Part shown: positions 1-12,355 of the stretch, piece by piece
Layout of the letters: each line of letters starts with the position of its first letter
Position numbering within the stretch: the stretch's first letter is position 1
Origin: Canna indica
Lineage: Eukaryota; Streptophyta; Magnoliopsida; Zingiberales; Cannaceae
Direction: 5' to 3'
Assembly: GCA_034359265.1 (NCBI GenBank)
Contig: CP136890.1
Location: 48,954,501 to 49,018,500 of the forward strand
Length of the DNA: 64,000 bases
Made by a program: the position numbers and the translations under genes
Notes under the pieces: model-generated
The model's input: the letters and a program-made list of their open reading frames with translations, nothing else
Told to the model about the DNA's origin: nothing
Databases searched by the model: none

Positions 1-2268
1 ACTATGATGGGAGAAGTGGTTAATCGAGTTATTTTTGACCGACTAATGCAAAGAATTACACGCTCTTTCAAACAGAATGCTGAACGAAGCCTACTGAATG
101 AACTTTCGGGTATCGACTCGAAACGACCAGAAATCTGAGTCCCGGGCGACTCCAGAACATTCACTGTGATGGGAGAAGTTGTTAATCGAGTTATTTTTGA
201 CCGACTAATGCAAAGAATTACACGCTTTTTCGAACAGAATGCTGAACGAAGCCTACTGATCGAACTTTCGGGTATCGACTCGAATCGACCAGAAATCTGA
301 GTCCCGGGCGAATCCAGATTATTCACTGTGATGGGAGAAGTTGTTAATCGAGTTATTTTTGACAGACTAATGCAAAGAATTGAACGATTTTTCAAATAGA
401 ATCTTGAACGAAGACGACTGATTGAACTTCAGGGTATCGGCTCGAATCGCTCAGCAATCTGAGTCCCGAGCGACTCCAGAACATTCACTGTGATGGGAGA
501 AGTGGTTAATCGAGTTATTTTTGACCGACTAATGCAAAGAATTACACGCTCTTTCAAACAGAATGCTGAACGAAGCCTACTGAATGAACTTTCGGGTATC
601 GACTCGAAACGACCAGAAATCTGAGTCCCGGGCGACTCCAGAACATTCACTGTGATGGGAGAAGTTGTTAATCGAGTTATTTTTGACCGACTAATGCAAA
701 GAATTGCAAGATTTTTCGAATAGAATCTTGAATGAATCCGACTGATTGAACTTCTGGGTATCAAATCGAAATGCACAACAATCTGAGTCCCGAGCGACTC
801 CAGAACATTCACTGTGTTGGGAGAAGTTGTTAGTCGAGTTATTTTTGACCGACTAATGCAAAGAATTACTCGCTTTTTCGAACAGAATGATGAACGAAGT
901 CTACTGAATGAACTTTCGGGTATCGACACGAAACGACCAGAAATCTGAGTCCCGGGCGACTCCAGAACATTCACTGTGATGGGAGAAGTTGTTAATCGAG
1001 TTATTTTTGACCGACTAATACAAAGAATTGCAAGATTTTTCGAATAGAATCTTGAACGAATCCGACTGATTGAACTTCAGGGTATCAAATCGAAACGCAC
1101 AGCAATCTGAGTCCCGAGCGACTCCAGAACATTCACTGTGATGGGAGAAGTTGTTAGTCGAGTTATTTTTGACCGACTAATGCAAAGAATTACTCGCTTT
1201 TTCGAACAGAATGATGAACGAAGCCTACTGAATGAACTTTTGGGTATCGACTCGAAACGACCAGAAAACTGAGTCCCGAGCGACTCCAGAACATTCACTG
1301 TGATGGGAGAAGTTGTTAATCGAGTTATTTTTGACCGACTAATGCAAAGAATTGCAAGATTTTTCGAATAGAATCTTGAACGAATCCGACTGATTGAACT
1401 TCAGGGTATCAAATCAAAACGCACAGCAATTTGAGTCCCGGGCGAATCCAGATCATTCACTGTGATGGGAGAAGTTGTTAATCGAGTTATTTTTGACAGA
1501 CTAATGCAAAGAAATTCAAGATTTTTCGAATAGAATCTTGAACGAAGCCGACTGAGTGAACTTCGGGGTATCGGCTCGAAACGCCCAACAATCTGAGTCC
1601 CGAGCGACTCCAGAATATTCACTATGATGGGAGAAGTGGTTAATCGAGTTATTTTTGACAGACTAATGCAAGGAATTGCAAGATTTTTCGAATAGAATCT
1701 TGAACGAAGCCGACCGATTGAACATCGGGGTATCGGCTCGAATCGCTTAGCAATCTGAGTCCCGAGCGACACCAGAACATTCACTGTGATGGGAGAAGTT
1801 CTTAATCGAGTTATTTTTGACAGACTAATGCAAAGAATTACACGCTTTTTCGAACAGAATGCTGAACGAAGCCTACTGAATGAACTTTCGGGTATCGACT
1901 CGAAACGACCAGAAATCTGAGTCCCGGGCGACTCCAGAACATTCACTGTGATGGGAGAACTTCTTAATCGAGTTATTTTTGACCGACTAATGCAAAGAAT
2001 TACACGATTTTTCGAACAGAATGATGAACGAAGCCTACTGAATGAACTTTCGGGTATCGACTCGAAACGACCAGAAATTTGAGTCCCGGGCGACTCCAGA
2101 ACATACACTGTGATGGGAGAAGTTGTTAATCGAGTTATTTTTGACAGACTAATGCAAGGAATTGCAAGATTTTTCGAACAGAATGCTGAACGAAGCCTAC
2201 TGAATGAACTTTCGGGTATCGACTCGAAACGACCAGAAATCTGAGTCCCGGGCGACTCCAGAACATTC

Positions 2269-2421
2269 ACTGTGATGGGAGAACTTCTTAATCGAGTTAT
2301 TTTTGACAGACTAATGCAAGGAATTGCAAGATTTTTCGAACAGAATGCTGAACGAAGCCTACTGAATGAACTTTCGGGTATCGACTCGAAACGACCAGAA
2401 ATCTGAGTCCCGGGCGACTTC
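2269..2421 (+). repeat. 153-bp deletion monomer, copy 1
   Basis: The junction GGGCGACTTCACTG at 2413 replaces the usual GACTCCAGAACATTCACTG, a loss of 9 bp. Left part is hybrid (GCAAGGAATTGCAAG joined to GAACAGAATGCTG). It is the leftmost of eleven copies of this deletion, all upstream of 19 kb. Confidence 0.9.
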
Positions 2422-2745
2422 ACTGTGATGGGAGAAGTTGTTAATCGAGTTATTTTTGAACGACTAATGCAAAGAATTACACGCTTTTTCGAACAGAATG
2501 CTGAACGAAGCCTACAGATCGAACTTTTGGGTATCGACTCGAATCGACCAGAAATCTGAGTCCCGGGCGAATCCAGATCATTCACTGTAATGGGAGAAGT
2601 TGTTAATCGAGTTATTTTTGACAGACTAATGCAAAGAAATTCAAGATTTTTCGAATAGAATCTTGAACGAAGCCGACTGAGTGAACTTCGGGGTATCAGC
2701 TCGAAACGCCCAACAATCTGAGTCCCGGGCGACTCCAGAACATTC

Positions 2746-2907
2746 ACTGTGATGGGAGAAGTTGTTAATCGAGTTATTTTTGACCGACTAATGCAAAGAA
2801 TTACACGCTTTTTCGAACAGAATGCTGAACGAAGCCTAATGAATGAACTTTCGGGTATCGACTCGAAACGACCAGAAATCTGAGTCCCGGGCGACTCCAT
2901 AACATTC
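2746..2907 (+). repeat. Representative A-type monomer (162 bp)
   Basis: A-type diagnostic sites, counted from ACTGTGATGG: GACCGACTAATGC, AATTACACGC, TTCGAACAGAATGCTG, AACTTTCGGGTATCGACTCG, CGACCAGAAATCTG and a SmaI-type CCCGGG near the end. The CCTAATG in this copy is private; most A monomers read CCTACTG, and many have GATG in place of GCTG. A-type is abundant from 1 to about 39 kb and scarce in the right third, where it survives mainly inside segmental copies (43-45 kb, 53-55 kb). Confidence 0.9.
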
Positions 2908-3555
2908 ACTGTGATGGGAGAATTTGTTAATCGAGTTATTTTTGACCGACTAATGCAAAGAATTACACGCTTTTTCGAACAGAATGCTGAACGAAGCCGA
3001 CTGAATGAACTTTCGGGTATCGACTCGAAACGACCAGAAATCTGAGTCCCGGGCGACTCCAGAACATTCACTGTGATGGGAGAAGTTGTTAATCGAGTTA
3101 TTTTTGACCGACTAATGCAAAGAATTGCAAGATTTTTCGAATAGAATCTTGAATGAATCCGACTGATTGAACTTCTGGGTATCAAATCGAAATGCACAAC
3201 AATCTGAGTCCCGAGCGACTCCAGAACATTCACTGTGATGGGAGAAGTTGTTAGTCGAGTTATTTTTGACCGACTAATGCAAAGAATTACTCGCTTTTTC
3301 GAACAGAATGATGAACGAAGTCTACTGAATGAACTTTCGGGTATCGACTCGAAACGACCAGAAATCTGAGTCCCGGGCGACTCCAGAACATTCACTGTGA
3401 TGGGAGAAGTTGTTAATCGAGTTATTTTTGACCGACTAATACAAAGAATTGCAAGATTTTTCGAATAGAATCTTGAACGAATCCGACTGATTGAACTTCA
3501 GGGTATCAAATCGAAACGCACAGCAATCTGAGTCCCGAGCGACTCCAGAACATTC

Positions 3556-3708
3556 ACTGTGATGGGAGAAGTTGTTAGTCGAGTTATTTTTGACCGACTA
3601 ATGCAAAGAATTACTCGCTTTTTCGAACAGAATGATGAACGAAGCCTACTGAATGAACTTTTGGGTATCGACTCGAAACGACCAGAAATCTGAGTCCCGG
3701 GCGACTTC
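3556..3708 (+). repeat. 153-bp deletion monomer, copy 2
   Basis: Same 9-bp loss with junction at 3703. The left half carries GTTAGTCGAG and ATTACTCGC, unlike copy 1, so the deletion sits on more than one monomer background. Confidence 0.9.
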
Positions 3709-3870
3709 ACTGTGATGGGAGAAGTTGTTAATCGAGTTATTTTTGACAGACTAATGCAAAGAAATGCAAGATTTTTTGAATAGAATCTTGAACGAAGCCG
3801 ACTGATTGAACTTCGGGGTATCGGCTCGAATCGCTTAGCAATCTGAGTCCCGAGCGACTCCAGAACATTC

Positions 3871-4023
3871 ACTGTGATGGTAGAAGTTCTTAATCGAGTT
3901 ATTTTTGACAGACTAATGCAAAGAATTACACGCTTTTTCGAACAGAATGCTGAACGAAGCCTACTGAATGAACTTTCGGGTATCGACTCGAAACGACCAG
4001 AAATCTGAGTCCCGGGCGACTTC
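3871..4023 (+). repeat. 153-bp deletion monomer, copy 3
   Basis: Junction at 4018. The background is GTTCTTAATCGAG with GACAG and ATTACACGC, the form found in all copies within the 1449-bp HOR. It is a plausible source or relative of that lineage. Confidence 0.9.
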
Positions 4024-4263
4024 ACTGTGATGGGAGAAGTTGTTAATCGAGTTATTTTTGAACGACTAATGCAAAGAATTACACGCTTTTTCGAACAGAA
4101 TGCTGAACGAAGCCTACAGATCGAACTTTTGGGTATCGACTCGAATCGACCAGAAATCTGAGTCCCGGGCGAATAGAATCTTGAACGAATCCGACTGAGT
4201 GAACTTCGGGGTATCGGCTCGAGACGCCCAGCAATCTGAGTCCCGAGCGACTCCAGAACATTC
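4024..4263 (+). repeat. Fused monomer pair with 84-bp deletion
   Basis: Two neighbouring monomers occupy 240 bp in place of 324. The junction near 4169-4176 reads GGGCGAATAGAATC and joins the GGGCGAATCC of one monomer to the TTCGAATAGAATC of the next. CGAAT is present at both normal sites, so this is a deletion between 5-bp direct repeats. The loss is a multiple of three, so the open reverse frame reads through it. I saw no second copy. Confidence 0.9.
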
Positions 4264-5400
4264 ACTGTGATGGGAGAAGTTCTTAATCGAGTTATTTTTG
4301 ACAGACTAATGCAAAGAATTGCAAGATTTTTCGAATAGAATCTTGAACGAATCCCACTGATTGAACTTCAGGGTATCGAATCTAAACGCACAGCAATCTG
4401 AGTCCCGAGCGACTCCAGAACATTCACTGTGATGGGAGAAGTTGTTAATCGAGTTATTTTTGACCGACTAATGTAAAGAATTACTCGCTTTTTTGAACAG
4501 AATGATGAACGAAGTCTACTGAATGAACTTTCGGGTATCGACTCGAAACGACCAGAAATCTGAGTCCCGGGCGACTCCAGAACATTCACTGTGATGGGAG
4601 AAGTTGTTAGTCGAGTTATTTTTGACCGACTAATGCAAAGAATTACTCGCTTTTTCGAACAGAATGATGAACGAAGTCTACTGAATGAACTTTTGGGTAT
4701 CGACTCGAAACGACCAGAAATCTGAGTCCCGGGCGACTCCAGAACATTCACTGTGATGGGAGAAGTTGTTAATCGAGTTATTTTTGACACACTAATGCAA
4801 AGAATTGCAAGATTTTTCGAATAGAATCTTGAACGAATCCGACTTATTGAACTTCGGGGTATCGGCTCGAGACGCCCAGCAATCTGAGTCCCGAGCGACT
4901 CCAGAACATTCACTGTGATGGGAGAAGTTCTTAATCGAGTTATTTTTGACAGACTAATGCAAAGAATTGCAAGATTTTTCGAATAGAATCTTGAACGAAT
5001 CCGACTGATTGAACTTCAGGGTATCGAATCTAAACGCACAGCAATCTGAGTCCCGAGCGACTCCAGAACATTCACTGTGATGGGAGAAGTTGTTAATCGA
5101 GTTATTTTTGACCGACTAATGTAAAGAATTACTCGCTTTTTTGAACAGAATGATGAACGAAGTCTACTGAATGAACTTTCGGGTATCGACTCGAAACGAC
5201 CAGAAATCTGAGTCCCGGGCGACTCCAGAACATTCACTGTGATGGCAGAAGTTGTTAGTCGAGTTATTTTTGACCGACTAATGCAAAGAATTACTCGCTT
5301 TTTCGAACAGAATGATGAACGAAGCCTACTGAATGAACTTTCGGGTATCGACTCGAAACGACCAGAAATCTGAGTCCCGGGCGACTCCAGAACATTCACT
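4264..5400 (+). repeat. 648-bp tetramer HOR, about two copies
   Basis: Copy 1 is 4264-4911. Copy 2 starts at 4912 and matches to about 5400, at an offset of exactly four monomers. Order: a GTTCTTAATCG monomer; one with CTAATGTAAAGAATTACTCG and a CTTTTTTGAAC T6 tract; one with GTTAGTCGAG; then a fourth that differs between copies (GACACACTAATGC in copy 1; a D-like monomer in copy 2). Visible differences include GAATCCCACTG near 4351 and GATGGCAG near 5243. Confidence 0.85.
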
Positions 5401-6683
5401 GTGATGGGAGAAGTTCTTAATCGAGTTATTTTTGACCGACTAATGCAAAGAATTGCAAGATTTTTCGAATAGAATCTTGAACGAATCCGACTGATTGAAC
5501 TTCAGGGTATCAAATCGAATCGCACAGCAATCTGAGTCCCGGGCGAATCCAGATCATTCACTGTGGTCGGAGAAGTTGTTAATCGAGTTATTTTTGACAG
5601 ACTAATGCAAAGAAATTCAAGATTTTTCGAATAGAATCTTGAACGAAGCCGACTGAGTGAACTTCGGGGTATCGGCTCGAAACGCCCAACAATCTGAGTC
5701 CCGATCGACTCCAGAATATTCACTATGATGGGAGAAGTGGTTAATCGAGTTATTTTTGACAGACTAATGCAAGGAATTGCAAGATTTTTCGAATAGAATC
5801 TTGAACGAAGCCGGCCGATTGAACTTCGGGGTATCGGCTCGAATCGCTTAGCAATCTGAGTCCCGAGCGACTCCAGAACATTCACTGTGATGGGAGAAGT
5901 TCTTAATCGAGTTATTTTTGACAGACTAATGCAAAAAATTACACGCTTTTTCGAACAGAATGCTGAACGAAGCCTACTGAATGAACTTTCGGGTATCGAC
6001 TCGAAACGACCAGAAATCTGAGTCCCGGGCGACTTCACTGTGATGGGAGAAGTTGTTAATCGAGTTATTTTTGAACGACTAATGCAAAGAATTACACGCT
6101 TTTTCGAACAGAAGGCTGAACGAAGCCTACAGATCGAACTTTTGGGTATCGACTCGAATCGACCAGAAATCTGAGTCCCGGGCGAATCCAGATCATTCAC
6201 TGTAATGGGAGAAGTTGTTAATCGAGTTATTTTTGACAGACTAATGCAAAGAAATGCAAGATTTTTCGAATAGAATCTTGAACGAATCCGACTGATTGAA
6301 CTTCAGATATCGAATCTAAACGCACAGCAATCTGAGTCCCGAGCGACTCCAGAACATTCACTGTGATGGGAGAAGTTGTTAATCGAGTTATTTTTGACCG
6401 ACTAATGTAAAGAATTACTCGCTTTTTTGAACAGAATGATGAACGAAGTCTACTGATTGAACTTCGGGGTATCGAATCTAAACGCACAGCAATCTGAGTC
6501 CCGAGCGACTCCAGAACATTCACTGTGATGGGAGAAGTTCTTAATCGAGTTATTTTTGACAGACTAATGCAAAGAATTGCACGATTTTTCGAATAGAATC
6601 TTGAACGAAGCCGACTGATTGAACTTCGGGGTATCGATTCGAAAAGCCCAGCAATCTGAGTCCCGAGCGACTCCAGAACATTC
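5398..6683 (+). repeat. Divergent first unit of the 1449-bp HOR
   Basis: Monomers 3 to 9 of the 1449-bp HOR can be recognised, including its 153-bp member at 5884-6036. The offset to the next unit is 1772 bp at the 153-bp junction. The unit differs by an added stretch at 6199-6521, where a monomer with CTTCAGATATCG has lost 1 bp near 6306 and is followed by one with TAATGTAAAGAATTACTCG. Other private changes are GTGGTCGGAG near 5566 and CCCGATCGAC near 5700. It looks like the left edge of the HOR block. Confidence 0.8.
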
Positions 6684-8294
6684 ACTGTGATGGGAGAAGT
6701 TCTTAATCAAGTTATTTTTGACAGACTAATGCAAAGAATTACACGCTTTTTCGAACAGAATGCTGAACGAAGCCTACAGATCGAACTTTTGGGTATCGAC
6801 TCGAATCGACCAGAAATCTGAGTCCCGGGCGAATCCAGATCATTCACTGTAATGGGAGAAGTTGTTAATCGAGTTATTTTTGACAGACTAATGCAAAGAA
6901 TTGCAAGATTTTTCGAATAGAATATTGAACGAATCCGACTTATTGAACTTCGGGGTATCGGTTCGACGTCCCCAGCAATCTGAGTCCCGAGCGACTCCAG
7001 AACATTCACTGTGATGGGAGAAGTTCTTAATCGAGTTATTTTTGACAGACTAATGCAAAGAATTGCAAGATTTTTCGAATAGAATATTGAACGAATCCGA
7101 CTTATTGAACTTCGGGGTATCGGTTCGACGTCCCCAGCAATCTGAGTCCCGAGCGACTCCAGAACATTCACTGTGATGGGAGAATTTCTTAATCGAGTTA
7201 TTTTTGACAGACTAATGCAAAGAATTGCAAGATTTTTCGAATAGAATCTTGAACGAATCCGACTGATTGAACTTCAGGGTATCAAATCGAAACGCACAGC
7301 AATCTGAGTCCCGGGCGAATCCAGATCATTCACTGTGATGGGAGAAGTTGTTAATCGAGTTATTTTTGACAGACTAATGCAAAGAAATTCAAGATTTTTC
7401 GAATAGAATCTTGAACGAAGCCGACTGAGTGAACTTCGGGGTATCGGCTCGAAACGCCCAACAATCTGAGTCCCGAGCGACTCCAGAATATTCACTATGA
7501 TGGGAGAAGTGGTTAATCGAGTTATTTTTGACAGACTAATGCAAGGAATTGCAAGATTTTTCGAATAGAATCTTGAACGAAGCCGGCCGATTGAACTTCG
7601 GGGTATCGGCTCGAATCGCTTAGCAATCTGAGTCCCGAGCGACTCCAGAACATTCACTGTGATGGGAGAAGTTCTTAATCGAGTTATTTTTGACAGACTA
7701 ATGCAAAAAATTACACGCTTTTTCGAACAGAATGCTGAACGAAGCCTACTGAATGAACTTTCGGGTATCGACTCGAAACGACCAGAAATCTGAGTCCCGG
7801 GCGACTTCACTGTGATGGGAGAAGTTGTTAATCGAGTTATTTTTGAACGACTAATGCAAAGAATTACACGCTTTTTCGAACAGAATGCTGAACGAAGCCT
7901 ACAGATCGAACTTTTGGGTATCGACTCGAATCGACCAGAAATCTGAGTCCCGGGCGAATCCAGATCATTCACTGTAATGGGAGAAGTTGTTAATCGAGTT
8001 ATTTTTGACAGACTAATGCAAATAAATGAAAGATTTTTCGAATAGAATCTTGAACGAAGCCGACTGATTGAACTTCGGGGTATCGAATCTAAACGCACAG
8101 CAATCTGAGTCCCGAGCGACTCCAGAACATTCACTGTGATGGGAGAAGTTCTTAATCGAGTTATTTTTGACAGACTAATGCAAAGAATTGCACGATTTTT
8201 CGAATAGAATCTTGAACGAAGCCGACTGATTGAACTTCGGGGTATCGATTCGAAAAGCCCAGCAATCTGAGTCCCGAGCGACTCCAGAACATTC
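6684..8294 (+). repeat. 1449-bp HOR unit 1 (10-monomer variant, 1611 bp)
   Basis: The unit starts with the distinctive GTTCTTAATCAAG monomer and repeats monomer 2 (GAATATTGAACG, CGGTTCGACGTCCC) at 6846 and 7008, which makes it one monomer longer than the next units. The two monomer-2 copies look nearly identical, so a single-monomer duplication is likely. The 153-bp member is at 7656-7808. Near 8022-8030 monomer 8 has GCAAATAAATGAAAG where other units have GCAAAGAAATGCAAG. Confidence 0.88.
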
Positions 8295-9743
8295 ACTGTG
8301 ATGGGAGAAGTTCTTAATCAAGTTATTTTTGACAGACTAATGCAAAGAATTACACGCTTTTTCGAACAGAATGCTGAACGAAGCCTACAGATCGAACTTT
8401 TGGGTATCGACTCGAATCGACCAGAAATCTGAGTCCCGGGCGAATCCAGATCATTCACTGTAATGGGAGAAGTTGTTAATCGAGTTATTTTTGACAGACT
8501 AATGCAAAGAATTGCAAGATTTTTCGAATAGAATATTGAACGAATCCGACTTATTGAACTTCGGGGTATCGGTTCGACGTCCCCAGCAATCTGAGTCCCG
8601 AGCGACTCCAGAACATTCACTGTGATGGGAGAAGTTCTTAATCGAGTTATTTTTGACAGACTAATGCAAAGAATTGCAAGATTTTTCGAATAGAATCTTG
8701 AACGAATCCGACTGATTGAACTTCAGGGTATCAAATCGAAACGCACAGCAATCTGAGTCCCGGGCGAATCCAGATCATTCACTGTGATGGGAGAAGTTGT
8801 TAATCGAGTTATTTTTGACAGACTAATGCAAAGAAATTCAAGATTTTTCGAATAGAATCTTGAACGAAGCTGACTGAGTGAACTTCGGGGTATCGGCTCG
8901 AAACGCCCAACAATCTGAGTCCCGATCGACTCCAGAATATTCACTATGATGGGAGAAGTGGTTAATCGAGTTATTTTTGACAGACTAATGCAAGGAATTG
9001 CAAGATTTTTCGAATAGAATCTTGAACGAAGCCGGCCGATTGAACTTCGGGGTATCGGCTCGAATCGCTTAGCAATCTGAGTCCCGAGCGACTCCAGAAC
9101 ATTCACTGTGATGGGAGAAGTTCTTAATCGAGTTATTTTTGACAGACTAATGCAAAAAATTACACGCTTTTTCGAACAGAATGCTGAACGAAGCCTACTG
9201 AATGAACTTTCGGGTATCGACTCGAAACGACCAGAAATCTGAGTCCCGGGCGACTTCACTGTGATGGGAGAAGTTGTTAATCGAGTTATTTTTGAACGAC
9301 TAATGCAAAGAATTACACGCTTTTTCGAACAGAATGCTGAACGAAGCCTACAGATCGAACTTTTGGGTATCGACTCGAATCGACCAGAAATCTGAGTCCC
9401 GGGCGAATCCAGATCATTCACTGTAATGGGAGAAGTTGTTAATCGAGTTATTTTTGACAGACTAATGCAAAGAAATGCAAGATTTTTCGAATAGAATCTT
9501 GAACGAAGCCGACTGATTGAACTTCGGGGTATCGAATCTAAACGCACAGCAATCTGAGTCCCGAGCGACTCCAGAACATTCACTGTGATGGGAGAAGTTC
9601 TTAATCGAGTTATTTTTGACAGACTAATGCAAAGAATTGCACGATTTTTCGAATAGAATCTTGAACGAAGCCGACTGATTGAACTTCGGGGTATCGATTC
9701 GAAAAGCCCAGCAATCTGAGTCCCGAGCGACTCCAGAACATTC
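8295..9743 (+). repeat. 1449-bp HOR unit 2 (9 monomers)
   Basis: Eight 162-bp monomers plus one 153-bp monomer (9105-9257) give exactly 1449 bp. Order: (1) GTTCTTAATCAAG with CTACAGATCG; (2) GAATATTGAACG; (3) D-like CAGGGTATCAAATCG; (4) AAATTCAAG with GAGTGAAC and CCCAACAATC; (5) ACTATG, GTGGTTAATCG, CAAGGAATTG, CGCTTAGC; (6) the 153-bp member, GCAAAAAATTACACG; (7) TTTTTGAACGAC; (8) ATCGAATCTAAACGC; (9) ATTGCACG with CGATTCGAAAAGCCC. Confidence 0.92.
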
Positions 9744-11192
9744 ACTGTGATGGGAGAAGTTCTTAATCAAGTTATTTTTGACAGACTAATGCAAAGAATT
9801 ACACGCTTTTTCGAACAGAATGCTGAACGAAGCCTACAGATCGAACTTTTGGGTATCGACTCGAATCGACCAGAAATCTGAGTCCCGGGCGAATCCAGAT
9901 CATTCACTGTAATGGGAGAAGTTGTTAATCGAGTTATTTTTGACAGACTAATGCAAAGAATTGCAAGATTTTTCGAATAGAATATTGAACGAATCCGACT
10001 TATTGAACTTCGGGGTATCGGCTCGAAACGCCCAGCAATCTGAGTCCCGAGCGACTCCAGAACATTCACTGTGATGGGAGAAGTTCTTAATCGAGTTATT
10101 TTTGACAGACTAATGCAAAGAATTGCAAGATTTTTCGAATAGAATCTTGAACGAATCCGACTGATTGAACTTCAGGGTATCAAATTGAAACGCACAGCAA
10201 TCTGAGTCCCGGGCGAATCCAGATCATTCACTGTGATGGGAGAAGTTGTTAATCGAGTTATTTTTGACAGACTAATGCAAAGAAATTCAAGATTTTTCGA
10301 ATAGAATCTTGAACGAAGCCGACTGAGTGAACTTCGGGGTATCGGCTCGAAACGCCCAACAATCTGAGTCCCGAGCGACTCCAGAATATTCACTATGATG
10401 GGAGAAGTGGTTAATCGAGTTATTTTTGACAGACTAATGCAAGGAATTGCAAGATTTTTCGAATAGAATCTTGAACGAAGCCGACCGATTGAACTTCGGG
10501 GTATCGGCTCGAATCGCTTAGCAATCTGAGTCCCGAGCGACTCCAGAACATTCACTGTGATGGGAGAAGTTCTTAATCGAGTTATTTTTGACAGACTAAT
10601 GCAAAAAATTACACGCTTTTTCGAACAGAATGCTGAACGAAGCCTACTGAATGAACTTTCGGGTATCGACTCGAAACGACCAGAAATCTGAGTCCCGGGC
10701 GACTTCACTGTGATGGGAGAAGTTGTTAATCGAGTTATTTTTGAACGACTAATGCAAAGAATTACACGCTTTTTCGAACAGAATGCTGAACGAAGCCTAC
10801 AGATCGAACTTTTGGGTATCGACTCGAATCGACCAGAAATTTGAGTCCCGGGCGAATCCAGATCATTCACTGTAATGTGAGAAGTTGTTAATCGAGTTAT
10901 TTTTGACAGACTAATGCAAAGAAATGCAAGATTTTTCGAATAGAATCTTGAACGAAGCCGACTGATTGAACTTCGGGGTATCGAATCTAAACGCACAGCA
11001 ATCTGAGTCCCGAGCGACTCCAGAACATTCACTGTGATGGGAGAAGTTCTTAATCGAGTTATTTTTGACAGACTAATGCAAAGAATTGCACGATTTTTCG
11101 AATAGAATCTTGAACGAAGCCGACTGATTGAACTTCGGGGTATCGATTCGAAAAGCCCAGCAATCTGAGTCCCGAGCGACTCCAGAACATTC
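9744..11192 (+). repeat. 1449-bp HOR unit 3 (9 monomers)
   Basis: Same monomer order as the preceding unit at an offset of 1449 bp, with the 153-bp member at 10554-10706. Private changes that I could see include CAAATTGAAACG near 10183, GAAATTTGAG near 10839 and AATGTGAGAAG near 10875. Divergence from unit 2 is a few substitutions over 1.4 kb by eye. Confidence 0.92.
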
Positions 11193-12355
11193 ACTGTGAT
11201 GGGAGAAGTTCTTAATCAAGTTATTTTTGACAGACTAATGCAAAGAATTACACGCTTTTTCGAACAGAATGCTGAACGAAGCCTACAGATCGAACTTTTG
11301 GGTATCGACTCGAATCGACCAGAAATCTGAGTCCCGGGCGAATCCAGATCATTCACTGTAATGGGAGAAGTTGTTAATCGAGTTATTTTTGACAGACTAA
11401 TGCAAAGAATTGCAAGATTTTTCGAATAGAATATTGAACGAATCCAACTTATTGAACTTCGGGGTATCGGCTCGAGACGCCCAGCAATCTGAGTCCCGAG
11501 CGACTCCAGAACATTCACTGTGATGGGAGAAGTTCTTAATCGAGTTATTTTTGACAGACTAATGCAAAGAATTGCAAGATTTTTCGAATAGAATCTTGAA
11601 CGAATCCGACTGATTGAACTTCAGGGTATCAAATCGAAACGCACAGCAATCTGAGTCCCGGGCGAATCCAGATCATTCACTGTGATGGGAGAAGTTGTTA
11701 ATCGAGTTATTTTTGACAGACTAATGCAAAGAAATTCAAGATTTTTCGAATAGAATCTTGAACGAAGCCGACTGAGTGAACTTCGGGGTATCGGCTCGAA
11801 ACGCCCAACAATCTGAGTCCCGAGCGACTCCAGAATATTCACTATGATGGGAGAAGTGGTTAATCGAGTTATTTTTGACAGACTAATGCAAGGAATTGCA
11901 AGATTTTTCGAATAGAATCTTGAACGAAGCCGACCGATTGAACTTCGGGGTATCGACTCGAATCGCTTAGCAATCTGAGTCCCGAGCGACTCCAGAACAT
12001 TCACTGTGATGGGAGAAGTTCTTAATCGAGTTATTTTTGACAGCCTAATGCAAAAACTTACACGCTTTTTCGAACAGAATGCTGAACGAAGCCTACTGAA
12101 TGAACTTTCGGGTATCGACTCGAAACGACCAGAAATCTGAGTCCCGGGCGACTTCACTGAGATGGGAGAAGTTGTTAATCGAGTTATTTTTGAACGACTA
12201 ATGCAAAGAATTACACGCTTTTTCGACCAGAATGCTGAACGAAGCCTACAGATCGAACTTTTGGGTATCGACTCGAATCGACCAGAAATCTAAGTCCCGG
12301 GCGAATCCAGATCATTCACTGTAATGGGAGAAGTTGTTAATCGAGTTATTTTTGA
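11193..12355 (+). repeat. 1449-bp HOR unit 4, partial
   Basis: Homology to the previous unit runs through monomer 7 and into monomer 8, with the 153-bp member at 12003-12155, and is lost near 12355 where GACAG becomes GACCG. Private changes cluster here more than in units 2 and 3 (GACAGCCTAATGCAAAAACT near 12041, CACTGAGATGGG near 12155, TTTCGACCAG near 12223, ATCTAAGTCCC near 12288). That fits reduced homogenisation at the block edge. Confidence 0.88.

Larger units (their letters stand above)
1..4263 (+). repeat. Mosaic block of A, B and D monomers
   Basis: No single period above 162 bp holds across this block. About 610 bp at 640-1250 recurs at about 3061-3671, 2421 bp away (15 monomers less 9 bp). 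The shared marks include GAATGAATCCG and CTTCTGGGTATC. At least two substitutions separate the copies (TGTGTTGGG near 812, CGACACG near 925). The block contains three of the eleven 153-bp monomers and one large in-array deletion at its right end. Confidence 0.85.
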
